From Phoenix dactylifera (lineage: Eukaryota > Streptophyta > Magnoliopsida > Arecales > Arecaceae): a DNA stretch of 64,000 nucleotides. The stretch is taken from contig NC_052405.1 in assembly GCF_009389715.1 (NCBI RefSeq), forward strand, positions 14,886,194 through 14,950,193. Direction: 5' to 3'. Shown here piece by piece: positions 1 to 10,715 of this stretch. Both the position numbers and the translations under genes were made by a program. The notes beneath the pieces were generated by a model. That model worked only from the letters and a program-made list of their open reading frames with translations, was not told where the DNA came from and ran no database searches. Position 1 is the first letter of the stretch, and every line of letters starts with the position of its first letter.

Positions 1-622
1 TCTGAGATTCGAGTCGACTCCCGCATTGCACGAGTCGACTCCGAGACTCCGCGACCATCAACAGACAGAAAACCAAGTTACTGCCTCTGAGATTCGAGTC
101 GACTCCCAGACAGCTCGAGTCGACTCCAAGACAGCTTCACATCAAAAAGGCAGAAGACCAAGTTTCGCAAACTGAGAGCCGAGTCGACTCCAAGGAAGTT
201 CGAGTCGACTCCAAGACTGGACGAGCCAAAAGACAGAGGATCGGGAGTTCGGGCTCTGAGATTCGAGTCGACTCCCAGGACAGTCGAGTCGACTCGAGAG
301 GACAAAATTCAAAATTGGATCCACGGACTTCAGTGGATGAGCCGACTCCGAAATTGCCAAGTCAGCTCCAGAAGTTGGCGAGTCGACTCCGGGTTAAGAC
401 GAGTCGACTCCCAGTCGAGGATGCACCATAATTCAAATTTGGAACAGTGGCCGAGTCGTCTCCAGTAAAGCACGAGTCGACTCCTGCAACAGGCGAGTCG
501 ACTCCTGATCGCGCGAGTCGACTCCGATCCCAACGGTAATATTATCAGGAAGTGCAGACTGTGTCCAACGGCTCTATTTTTGTCTCTAACGGCTAGATTC
601 TTGTTTCCACGCCATCTAAAGC

Positions 623-630
623 TATAAAAA
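623..630 (+). promoter_or_regulatory. LTR TATA box
   Basis: TATAAAAA lies about 100 bp after the end of the palindrome array and before a purine-rich stretch. The same box is at 9733-9740 in the 3' LTR. By position it would separate U3 from R, placing the transcription start near 655 (inference). Confidence 0.6.
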
Positions 631-980
631 CAAGAGGAGAGCTAGGGGAGAAGGCATGGAAGTGGGAGAGATCATCTAGGAAAGAGATCTCAAAGAGATT
701 ACAAAGGAAATCTCCCATAAGCACAAAAGGGCCATCCAAAACGAAATAGAGAGAAGAAGAGCATCCAAGTGAATCCGAAAGCTTCCTCTCCATCCGTGTG
801 CTGCCTCGGGGATCCTCTACTTCATGCCAAATCAGAGGAGGATCAAGTAAAGAAGAAGCCGAGCTCCTCCATCTTCAAAACTCGTTTGAGGACTTCTCTT
901 TACTCTATTTGTTTATATTGTCATATTTGCTTGTTAAAGAAGCTTTGTTTTGTTTTATACTTTGTTTTAATATCTTGTAA

Positions 981-1251
981 CTTGATTCAATCAAGGGATT
1001 GAATCAAGGGGTTAAGGTTTGTTGGTGAGCCAAAGAAAAACCAACGGTGTTAAGGTTTGTTGGTGAGCCAAAGGAAAAACCAACGGTGATAGGTTTGTTG
1101 GTGAGCCGAGGGTAAAACCAACGTGTAAGGGTTTGATTGTGATCCCGGGAAAACAATCGGGTTGGTTCTAGTCGGTGAGCCTGGAAAAACCGACCGAGTT
1201 CGTTGTGCGCTCGTAAAACAACAAGTTGGGTTGTGAGCTTGTAAAACAACC
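981..1251 (+). repeat. Tandem hairpin series in the LTR leader
   Basis: A perfect 12-bp stem with a 4-nt loop (arms 981-992 and 997-1008) is followed by seven smaller hairpins at 1021, 1059, 1097, 1135, 1171, 1202 and 1229. Their stems differ (GTTGGT three times, GATTGT, GTCGGT, GTTGT, GGTTGT), yet each is matched exactly by its complement downstream. The loops are 11-14 nt, often begin GAGCC or similar and end in AAA. The same array is at 10091-10361. It lies downstream of the TATA box and so should be in the RNA. Confidence 0.75.
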
Positions 1252-1607
1252 GGCTGTAATCGGTAGGATTATAGTGAAATTCCCAAGAGGTCTTGGGGAG
1301 TGGATGTAGGTGCTGGGGTGCACCGAACCACTATATGTCCTTTGTGTTTGTAATGCCTTTAGTTATTGTCTAACTAACACACTTACTTACTTAGATAAAT
1401 TGCTTGCTTAATTCTTATCCGCACATCCTTTAGTTGCAAGCATATTTAATCAAGTCGAAGTCTATACATCAAACCCTTGCTAAGTTTAACTTTTACTGTG
1501 CATCTATACAACTTAGCATAGTAAATCAAAAAGTTTTAGAAGTAGCATAAAAGTTTTAAAAGACCCAATTCACCCCCCCTCTTGGGTTGTATCTACTGGG
1601 CAACAAG

Positions 1608-1620
1608 TGGTATCAGAGCA
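1608..1620 (+). promoter_or_regulatory. Primer binding site (tRNA-iMet type)
   Basis: TGGTATCAGAGCA starts two bases after the LTR end. It is the standard plant LTR-retrotransposon primer site complementary to the 3' end of initiator tRNA-Met. Confidence 0.85.
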
Positions 1621-1667
1621 GGTGCTCAAATATTATTTGTAGTCTTAACCGACTAGAGCCAAAGATC

Positions 1668-2906
1668 ATGACAACTCAAATAGATAGTTTTCTAGGAGAA
1701 GGACAATCAATTGATACACCTCCACTGTTTAATGGTATAAACTACCCACATTGGAAAATACGCATGCGCATTTTTATTCAATCACAAAACTATTATTTAT
1801 GGAAAATCATAACAAATGACCTTCACACATTCTCTCATATTAATGAGAAGGACTTAGCACAATTAAATGCTAATGCTATGAACATATTATATTGTGCTAT
1901 TCAAGAAACAAAGTTTAATGAAATTTCTGCATGCTTATCTGCTAAGGAGATCTGGGATACTTTAGAAAATATTTATGATAAATCTCAGATTAGCTCTCAT
2001 ATGCTTCAATTATATACTAACAATGAGACTGTAGAAAAGGGTGATGAATCTCCCTCAGTCGAGTCGACTCCAAGTAGCTCCGAGTCGACTCCCAAGTTAG
2101 TCGAGTCGACTCCAATAAGGTCCGAGTCGACTCCGAGGCAAATCAGCTTCCTAAAGACAAAGAAAAAGAGGAAGCAAGAAGAAAGAAAGAAAGAGATAAA
2201 AAGGAAGAAAGCCTTGACCAAGAAAGAGTCAAGCCAAAAAATAAAGGTTAGGAGCAACAATGATGATATTAGCTCCAAGAAACTACTAGAGGTAACTGAC
2301 TTGTGCTTTATGGCACAAGAAGACAAGGTAAAATCTGAATCTACTCTTACCTCAAATGATTTTCAAGAAGAATTCTCTTATGATGAATTATTAAATGCTT
2401 TTCATGAGTTGTATAGTGATTGTAGAAAATTATCTGTAAAGAATAAAAATCTTAAGAAACTAAATTCTGAAAATGAAAGCTTAAGGTCATTTTCAGAAGA
2501 ATTGATTCAGAAAAATCATAGCTTAATTAAAGAAAATCAAAACTTAAGTAATGAAATTAACCAATTAAGATGTTTTATTAACAAATTCACTGTGAGTTCA
2601 GAAAGATTAAAAATGATGTTTGAAAGCCAACATGCTGATTTTGATAAATCAAAATTTAGCTTGACTCCTTCACTTAGCCATAAATCTCTAGAGAAAAAGG
2701 TTATCAATTTACCAAGCAAACCATTAAATAAGATAACTTATTTCAAAAATGAAAAGGATGGGAATAACAACTTTACCTATCGTTCTAGTATAATTAAATC
2801 AAATGGTAAAGTTATTACTATTAAACAGATATGGGTTGCAAAAGGAACCATATGTCCTAACTCTCAAGGACTCAAGCAAGCTTGGGTACCCAAAATGAGA
2901 AAATGA
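1668..2906 (+). CDS. gag-like protein of the copia element, 412 aa
   Basis: I chose the ATG at 1668 because it gives MTTQIDSFLGEGQSIDTPPL, a typical copia Gag start ahead of a UBN2-type domain with the FNGINYPHWKIRM motif. The upstream in-frame extension runs into the LTR and primer site. Residues 131-158 are four ESTP heptads encoded by the same palindrome that fills the LTR. A lysine-rich segment follows, then a strongly predicted coiled coil (roughly residues 245-340, heptads rich in Leu, Asn and Lys), and a C-terminal tail with the IWVAKGTICPN and AWVPK motifs known from SIRE-type elements. The frame is uninterrupted. The element makes no other obvious protein, so it probably relied on relatives for mobility (inference). 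Confidence 0.75.
   Translation: MTTQIDSFLGEGQSIDTPPLFNGINYPHWKIRMRIFIQSQNYYLWKIITNDLHTFSHINEKDLAQLNANAMNILYCAIQETKFNEISACLSAKEIWDTLENIYDKSQISSHMLQLYTNNETVEKGDESPSVESTPSSSESTPKLVESTPIRSESTPRQISFLKTKKKRKQEERKKEIKRKKALTKKESSQKIKVRSNNDDISSKKLLEVTDLCFMAQEDKVKSESTLTSNDFQEEFSYDELLNAFHELYSDCRKLSVKNKNLKKLNSENESLRSFSEELIQKNHSLIKENQNLSNEINQLRCFINKFTVSSERLKMMFESQHADFDKSKFSLTPSLSHKSLEKKVINLPSKPLNKITYFKNEKDGNNNFTYRSSIIKSNGKVITIKQIWVAKGTICPNSQGLKQAWVPKMRK
2061..2133 (+). repeat. Four palindromes GAGTCGACTC at exact 21-bp period inside gag
   Basis: Exact copies begin at 2061, 2082, 2103 and 2124. The 21-bp spacing keeps the frame and yields the seven-residue protein repeat ESTPxxx. The same 10-mer is the core of the LTR array. 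Confidence 0.9.
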
Positions 2907-5900
2907 GGATGTACACATAGGTGTACCAAGGTACCTATGGAACATAAAGAAACTTAAAAAGTTATTAACAAAAAAATAATAATGAAATCAGTAATTCTTG
3001 CATCTCATCATTATTTGTGCTTTAGTATTTGATATGATTTGCTAGTAGTGATCAATTTTGTGATATAGAAAATACTTTTGGAAATATAATCAAATCTCTT
3101 CATTTTTTAGTATACTTTACTCACTATTGGATAAGTTGCTAAATGATTAATCAATTTATTAAGAATAACTCTATGAATTCTCTATATGCTTGATTGAGAG
3201 TTATTATCCATGGCATTATTGTTTATTGATCATAGATATGATAATGTGTACTTGGTATGCTTTTGAATATATGCACTATGAATACCAAGAAACCATCCTT
3301 GGCATATAAAATCAACTCATGCTAGTATGTACTTAATCTCAAAAGACCTTGCCATAGGCTTACTTAGATTATCTACTTAAAGGTCAAAGTTTTGCTATGC
3401 ATGCTAACTAAGGAAACAAACAAAAATCATTTCTAAATCTAAAGATGTTGTTTCCATCTCCAAGTTTTTCAAAAGCTTACATTGGATTTATTCTTAAAAA
3501 ATAAAACTGAAGTATTTTTCTGTATTTACTAAATCTTGTAAAAGTGGTTCAAATGATAAAGGTTTCCAAACTGTGAAGATAAAGAGTATCATGGCACAGT
3601 GTTGAAAACCAAAATCCTGATAAAGGTTATACAGAAAATAATATTAAATCCAATGATTTCAGCACCAAGGACACCATAAGCAAAATAGGATTAATAGAAT
3701 TCTTGAAGAAATGAAAAAGACAATTATGTATGATAGTCATCTACTTAAATAATTTTTAAAAGACTATCATCACTGCTTGTCATACATATGATTTCTATTT
3801 TTGATGAAAATTTTGATCTTCTGAAAAATGGAAAATGAACCATTGCATATCTTTCATATTTTTCAGTCGTACATGTTATTATGAAAATAATGCCAAATCT
3901 GATAAAGATACTTCTATCCTTGGATATCATTCATCAAGCAATGCATATAGAACATTCATGAAAAATTCTAGTTGTAGAAGTATCAATTCATTTTATTCTT
4001 TATGAGACTAATGATTTATTATCAAAATACTAAAATCAAATTATATGGTTAATCTTTTACATATGCACTTAATGAAGAAAAATTGATGACTACTAAAAGA
4101 CTAAATCAAGAAAAGAGGAAATAGATCTTGATAAAGATTCTTGCATGATTAGAAGTAAAGATCATCATTATCATGTGCTTGCTTCATGAGCTTTATATTC
4201 TGTCAAATGAATGTGTAGAAGTCACTCCTATGTGGTTACTTCATTAAAAAGGAGATCTATGAAAAATAACCACCATATTTAAAAATACACATTACATATA
4301 TGATAAAGCAATATGTGATTTAGAACAAGCATCAAAAGCATGATATATAAAAGCTTAAGCAACCTTTTTGATAAAAAGTAATAGTGATAAATCTATGCAT
4401 TAAAAAGATGAATTTGTGATATCTTATTTGCTCAAAGTATGCATTGATGACATCATTTTTGGTTCTACTAATGAAGAGTTATATTGCAAAGTGAGTTTGA
4501 AATATGATGAATGAATTAACATCTTCTCTCAAACTCCAAATTAAGACAAACAGGAAAGGGGATCTTCATTGACCAACGTTAGTCCACAAGAAAACTCTTA
4601 TAGAAGATTGGCATGAAGAAGGTATATCTATGACCCCATCTTGTAGAATTTGAAAAAGATGAGCAAAGTAGATCTATTGTGTTAAAGCTGTATTGAAGCA
4701 TGATAGAATAATTATTTTACAGCTAGTAGACCAGATTGTATGCTCATTATGTGACCTTGTGCAAGACTTCAATCTAACTTTAATTAATCATATTTTATTG
4801 ATAACAAATAAATCATAATCTGAATTTTGATAGAAACAAATGTTTAAGATAAATTGATCAAAACATAGTTAACATATCTTATTGATAATTATCTTAAGCA
4901 AATAGAATCTAAACTAAATTGACTTAAACTATCTTGGTTAATGAATCTATCTCTTTAGTTCAAATGATATGTGCTTGCTTATATTTAGGCAATCTCTTGA
5001 GTAAAGTGACTCAACATGCAACTATTGTCATATCTTATATTGAGTCATCTAGTTAAAAAAAATATATATGTTGGATGAATGCTTTGTATCTTAAAGAAAC
5101 TAATAACCTTCCTTCAAGAAAGAAAAATGAGAATTTTCAACTTGAAGGATATCTTCATGTAAGATACACTAAACATTCACATGCAAACAAGAGAGAGGAT
5201 CTTCTTCAGCCAAAAGTTCACACATAAGAAATCTAGTTTGGCTTGAAGAACATATAATGAATAGGTAATTTAGATACCTTTCTCACAAATTAGTTGAGCA
5301 AAGTCAGTAACTTAAATCTTATTATGGCATGATTAAATTCTTTAATTATTAATTTTTGATATCATGTCTATATATGTATTAATTGACTTATGCTTTTGGA
5401 AATTGTTTCATGGTTTGCTCAAACTAAAATATTTCTATGGATATATCATAACCATGAAATACACAAGTATATGATTAAAACTTTGATTTAGAATGACTTG
5501 TGAGAAGCTACGAATTCTTGGGCATAATAAAAATGTTGTTTGCATGATATACTTCTATATGATACATTTGATTATTTCTCTATTCTGCTCTCTCATGAAA
5601 ATTACTTGAGAATAACAAAAAGAGAGAGAGATAAAGAAAAGAAAATGGATATTATTCAAGAGAAATAAAATCCAAGTAGAGGCAAACACTTCAACCTTAA
5701 GGAAAAGCAAAACAAACTTAATATATTCGACACATTTGTGAGACTTGTGTGAGCATTCTTTTGGAAAAGATAAAATCCATAATTAATTACACTTAAACAG
5801 GGAGGTTTTGAAGTAAACATTTTAACCTTTCTATATTGCTTATCATAGGGATGGTGCCAATGGGGAGGCTAGTGGTAGTACCCGGCACTATTTGACCCAA

Positions 5901-8607
5901 CTATTCGGTGTAGGGCATATTAGGGACGGCACAAGAGGGAGGCTAGTGGTAGTACCTCGTGCCCCTTCCCAACTCCACCGGATAGGGAGCAAATAGAGTA
6001 TAGAGCATAAGAAAGTTATAAATGAAAAACAAAGTAAATGAAAGTAGAATTAAGTCAAATTTTTAATCACTTGAAAAACACACTTTAAGGATGAAATCAT
6101 TGCAAGATTATATTTAAATAGGGGGAGTTTATTTGAAAAGAATTGATTTTGATCCTTGACATTCTTGTACTTAGTATTTTAATGCATGACTTAACACATG
6201 GTATATTTTGCATATGGTATGATGTCTTGATTTATGGATTCTCAATATTTTGTAATGTTTCATACTTGGACAATTTGATTGAATGTTTGAATTGCTACAT
6301 AACATCTTTTGTTTAGTTTTATTGAAAAGAAATTTCAGATTTGTCATTCACAATCATTGTTAAAATCTGAAAGCTAAATAAAATTGTAGAAAGGAGAAGA
6401 GAAGAACATCTCTATTTAGGAAAAATAAACTGATATTGATCTATCTTTCTACTTGCCTAACTTTGATACATAATGTCCTAATACTTGTTAAAATATCCTT
6501 TATTTTGTATCGAAACTCAAAATTAAATACAAAGATTCTGAAAGTGCTCTAATGTTATTGAAATATGCGTTTTCAATCTTAATGATTTAAGATGAGCTAT
6601 AACGTGGAAGATACATATCTCAAATTATGATTTTGAAAACCTCAATTGAAAATCCTATGTAATTCAGAATCTGATTTTGTATACAAGCTTAGACTCAATA
6701 TGATTTCTAAATAAAATCTTAATGTAAGAAAAACAGAATTAATTCTGATGCCTTTGGTTGATTGCTCCGATACGCATCCGAAACATATCATTTCTTATCT
6801 TCAAAGTGTACTAATTTTGATTCAAATGATGTGTCTTACGATGATCTTGATTGCAAGTAAATACTTTTAAAATATATGACTTTATTTTAATATTTAAAAA
6901 ATTTATTGAGCTTCATGTATACATTGCTGAAAAACTGTGATTAAGAAATTGAGTTCTATAAATACACATACCTCAATGATCATCTATATGTTTTTCTCTC
7001 CTACATTCTTAGAAACTATCATCAGAATATATATATATAGAGTGAATACTATAAATTTTGAATAATTCTAGATCACTCTACATTCTCGATAACATAGAAT
7101 TTCAGCTTTATTCACGTTTATTATTAAATTCTGAAATTCAACCAAAGAAAAGAATGATTAAAGAAGAATGCATCTTTTGAGGGAGAGCTTTAGATATTCA
7201 GTATCTTATCCTAAAGAAACTTTAATTTGATGCATACCTTGAATTTTATGGATTGATTTTGATGAACCTCCTTATATTGCAAGACATGCTTTAATTACCT
7301 TGAGATGAGTTCTATAAAGGCTGTCTTATCTCAAACCTTGAATCTTATGAAAATGAGCTGAAACTTATAGAAAATATATTTTTGAGATTGACAATTTTAT
7401 TGAACATTATCTTCAAATTCTAAACTCTTAAATGGAATGATCAATAGAGGGGGAGAAAGAAAATTTCAGAAGGTGAGGTCTCACGGAACTTAATCGCATA
7501 TATCTATAACTAAAGGAGAGAGGAAGAATACAAAATGAAAAATGATCCTAATACTCTCCAATATGTATCATCTGAAATTTAATCTGAAAATCTTTATGAT
7601 ACACCTTGAGGCCTGTTATTTGGTTAGTATATCTTATGCATAAATCATGAACCAAATTGCAAGTTGATCTTAAGAGCCTTTAACTTAATAACAAAGGGGG
7701 AGAATAACGTGTTGAATGGTCTTGAGTATCTCTTAGAAAATTTATTTTGAAATTCACTAATAAGTCCTAATTAGCTTGCTCTTTAGAACGTCAATTCTGT
7801 GCCAATTCATATTTTTATATATGTATCAAATTGTGCTTATTTTCTAGAGGAATAAAAGAACTTTGAAGACATTAAAAATTAATGATCCAACATGATGATA
7901 TGTCTCTCAAATATATAAGTTTTGATCTTTTACTCTGAAAATTAACTAAAATTGCTCTCATGTTTGATAAAATACATAATAGATTGGGCAAAAGGTCTTA
8001 AATGAACAAGCTTTCATACTTATTATTGAAGAGAGGTTAGATTTCCACTCGTGTTTTCTTTAAATATCATTTGTAGTATTTCTTGGATTAACCTAAGGAA
8101 GATTCCACCTACACTTGAATAGAAAACTATCTGTGGTATCAAATTAGAAAACTTCTTGAAATCACATTTAATGTGTTCTGTTCTGAAATTATCTTAATTG
8201 GCTCTGATCTGTGCTCATTAATCTGATTCCAATATTATTGCCTTGAGTTATATGATTCATATTCTTGCAATAATTTAACATTCAAATCAGAGTACAATAA
8301 GGAAAAGAAATATATGAGTATTCTGATCTTTGTGCTTAATGTTTCCCTATCTTTTTGATGTTGTCAAAAAGGGGGAGAAATATCTAAGTATATGCTATAT
8401 ACTCAGAATGCTTTATTACTTTGAAGTGAATATAAATCAGCTTAAAATTTAAATATGTTGATTGTGTTAAGCTGATTAAATCTAAAGCATTATCATGAAG
8501 TATTTTTTTTAAATATATATGTTTTCTACTTCATGCAACTTAGCTATGTATTACTTCTAGAAAACAATATCTTTTATATTGCATATACTCCAAGTTTTGT
8601 CATCATC
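2907..8607 (+). other. Degenerate AT-rich internal region of the copia element
   Basis: About 5.7 kb without a convincing ORF. Faint pol similarity can be seen around 4.4 kb. Near 5.84-5.98 kb a 20-bp direct repeat is presented twice between short complementary arms. The 3' part has several purine runs (GGGGGAGA-like) resembling extra polypurine tracts, at about 7695, 8370 and 8613. Nothing else is recognisable. Confidence 0.6.
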
Positions 8608-8620
8608 AAAAAGGGGGAGA
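8608..8620 (+). promoter_or_regulatory. Polypurine tract
   Basis: AAAAAGGGGGAGA lies immediately before the TG that opens the 3' LTR, the expected plus-strand primer position. Confidence 0.8.
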
Positions 8621-8621
8621 T

Positions 8622-10715
8622 TGATGACCCAAAGATTGATTCATAGATTGATTTTGATGATCACAAAATCTTGAAGTATAGATACTAATGTTTATGTTGC
8701 AAGGAGAAAGATATTTATTTTGCAAGGAACATAGCAAGTTGGAAGAACACAAGAAGGCCTCCAAAGCTCTCAAGTTGGAAGAAAGCTACAATTTATTGGC
8801 CCAAGCTTAAAGTTCAAAGGATTCAAATTGGAGGAGTAAAATCAAAAGAAAAATTCAAAAGAACAGTCTTCGAGTCGACTCCAGTGGAATTCGAGTCGAC
8901 TCCGGAGAAGTATGAGTCGACTCCGGAGAAGTATGAGTCGACTCCTAGGAGTCACAGGCAGAAAAGTCAGAGAGCAGTTTTCGGGTCTGAGATTCGAGTC
9001 GACTCCAGTGGAACGCGAGTCGACTCCGATGGTTGGTAGGTCGACTCCAAAGAAAGCAAGAGTCGACTCTCAGCGGAACACAAGAAAAAGTCAGAGAGCA
9101 TTTTTGGGACTCTGAGATTCGAGTCGACTCCCGCATTGCACGAGTCGACTCCGAGACTCCGCGACCATCAACAGACAGAAAACCAAGTTACTGCCTCTGA
9201 GATTCGAGTCGACTCCCAGACAGCTCGAGTCGACTCCAAGACAGCTTCACATCAAAAAGGCAGAAGACCAAGTTTCGCAAACTGAGAGCCGAGTCGACTC
9301 CAAGGAAGTTCGAGTCGACTCCAAGACTGGACGAGCCAAAAGACAGAGGATCGGAAGTTCGGGCTCTGAGATTCGAGTCGACTCCCAGGACAGTCGAGTC
9401 GACTCGAGAGGACAAAATTCAAAATTGGATCCACGGACTTCAGTGGATGAGCCGACTCCGAAATTGCCAAGTCAGCTCCAGAAGTTGGCGAGTCGACTCC
9501 GGGTTAAGACGAGTCGACTCCCAGTCGAGGATGCACCATAATTCAAATTTGGAACAGTGGCCGAGTCGTCTCCAGTAAAGCACGAGTCGACTCCTGCAAC
9601 AGGCGAGTCGACTCCTGATCGCGCGAGTCGACTCCGATCCCAACGGTAATATTGTCAGGAAGTGCAGACTGTGTCCAACGGCTCTATTTTTGTCTCTAAC
9701 GGCTAGATTCTTGTTTCCACGCCATCTAAAGCTATAAAAACAAGAGGAGAGCTAGGGGAGAAGGCATGGAAGTGGGAGAGATCATCTAGGAAAGAGATCT
9801 CAAAGAGATTACAAAGAAAATCTCCCATAAGCACAAAAGGGCCATCCAAAACGAAATAGAGAGAAGAAGAGCATCCAAGTGAATCCGAAAGCTTCCTCTC
9901 CATCCGTGTGCTGCCTCGGGGATCCTCTACTTCATGCCAAATCAGAGGAGGATCAAGTAAAGAAGAAGCCGAGCTCCTCCATCTTCAAAACTCGTTTGAG
10001 GACTTCTCTTTACTCTATTTGTTTATATTGTCATATTTGCTTGTTAAAGAAGCTTTGTTTTGTTTTATACTTTGTTTTAATATCTTGTAACTTGATTCAA
10101 TCAAGGGATTGAATCAAGGGGTTAAGGTTTGTTGGTGAGCCAAAGAAAAACCAACGGTGTTAAGGTTTGTTGGTGAGCCAAAGGGAAAACCAACGGTGAT
10201 AGGTTTGTTGGTGAGCCGAGGGTAAAACCAACGTGTAAGGGTTTGATTGTGATCCCGGAAAAACAATCGGGTTGGTTCTAGTCGGTGAGCCTGGAAAAAC
10301 CGACCGAGTTCGTTGTGCGCTCGTAAAACAACAAGTTGGGTTGTGAGCTTGTAAAACAACCGGCTGTAATCGGTAGGATTATAGTGAAATTCCCAAGAGG
10401 TCTTGGGGAGTGGATGTAGGTGCTGGGGTGCACCGAACCACTATATGTCCTTTGTGTTTGTAATGCCTTTAGTTATTGTCTAACTAACACACTTACTTAC
10501 TTAGATAAATTGCTTGCTTAATTCTTATCCGCACATCCTTTAGTTGCAAGCATATTTAATCAAGTCGAAGTCTATACATCAAACCCTTGCTAGGTTTAAC
10601 TTTCACTGTGCATCTATACAACTTAGCATAGTAAATCAAAAAGTTTTAGAAGTAGCATAAAAGTTTTAAAAGACCCAATTCACCCCCCCTCTTGGGTTGT
10701 ATCTACTGGGCAACA
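8622..10715 (+). repeat. 3' LTR (complete, about 2.1 kb) of the copia element
   Basis: Starts with TG directly after a purine tract and ends with CAACA at the point where the gypsy pol frame resumes. It holds 20 exact copies of GAGTCGACTC between 8872 and 9634, the TATA box at 9733-9740 and the hairpin series at 10091-10361. The first 489 bases correspond to the part of the 5' LTR that lies outside the window. Confidence 0.9.
8872..9634. repeat. Array of about 20 GAGTCGACTC palindromes in LTR U3
   Basis: Twenty exact copies of the 10-bp perfect palindrome (SalI core) plus several one-base variants, usually extended to CGAGTCGACTCC, at irregular spacing of about 17-80 bp. It ends about 100 bp before the TATA box. 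The 5' LTR part in the window has 13 copies (11-524). Each carries a central CG. Confidence 0.9.

Larger units (their letters stand above)
1..1605 (+). repeat. 5' LTR (partial) of the copia element
   Basis: Matches 9111-10715 almost base for base and ends in CAACA just before the primer binding site. It contains 13 copies of the palindrome GAGTCGACTC (11-524), a TATAAAAA box (623-630), and a hairpin series (981-1251) in the presumed transcribed leader. The short ORFs that can be read across it are by-products of the repeats, not genes. Confidence 0.9.
1..10715 (+). mobile_element. Ty1/copia LTR retrotransposon, SIRE/Maximus-like, 5' end outside window
   Basis: Two near-identical direct repeats (1-1605 and 9111-10715, constant offset 9110, no indels) bracket an internal region that begins with a tRNA-Met-type primer binding site and ends with a polypurine tract. 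The 3' LTR starts at TGATGACC (8622), so about 490 bases of the 5' LTR lie before the window. One long gag-like ORF is followed by about 5.7 kb of AT-rich sequence in which only scattered pol traces are legible, for example a copia RT-like stretch near 4440-4480. The element looks broken in its pol part, with many breaks, while gag and the LTRs look whole. By eye I count about seven substitutions between the LTR copies over 1.6 kb, so insertion is recent. It sits inside the pol ORF of the minus-strand gypsy element at 10716. Lineage assignment is from the PPT/LTR style and gag sequence. Confidence 0.85.

Noticed and set aside
78-1249. Several ORFs of 60-81 codons on both strands in the LTRs (also at 8912-10359)
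   Set aside because: They are repeated identically in both LTRs, consist largely of translations of the palindrome and hairpin arrays, and lack any domain. By-products of repeats.
1608-1620. tRNA-like sequence TGGTATCAGAGC at several places
   Set aside because: These are retrotransposon primer binding sites next to LTRs; no cloverleaf can be drawn around them.
1587-1667. Upstream extension of the gag ORF starting in the LTR
   Set aside because: It runs through the LTR end and primer binding site; the ATG at 1668 gives the normal Gag start.
8872-9634. Palindrome array considered as a CRISPR-like array
   Set aside because: Repeat unit too short, spacing irregular, eukaryotic LTR context.
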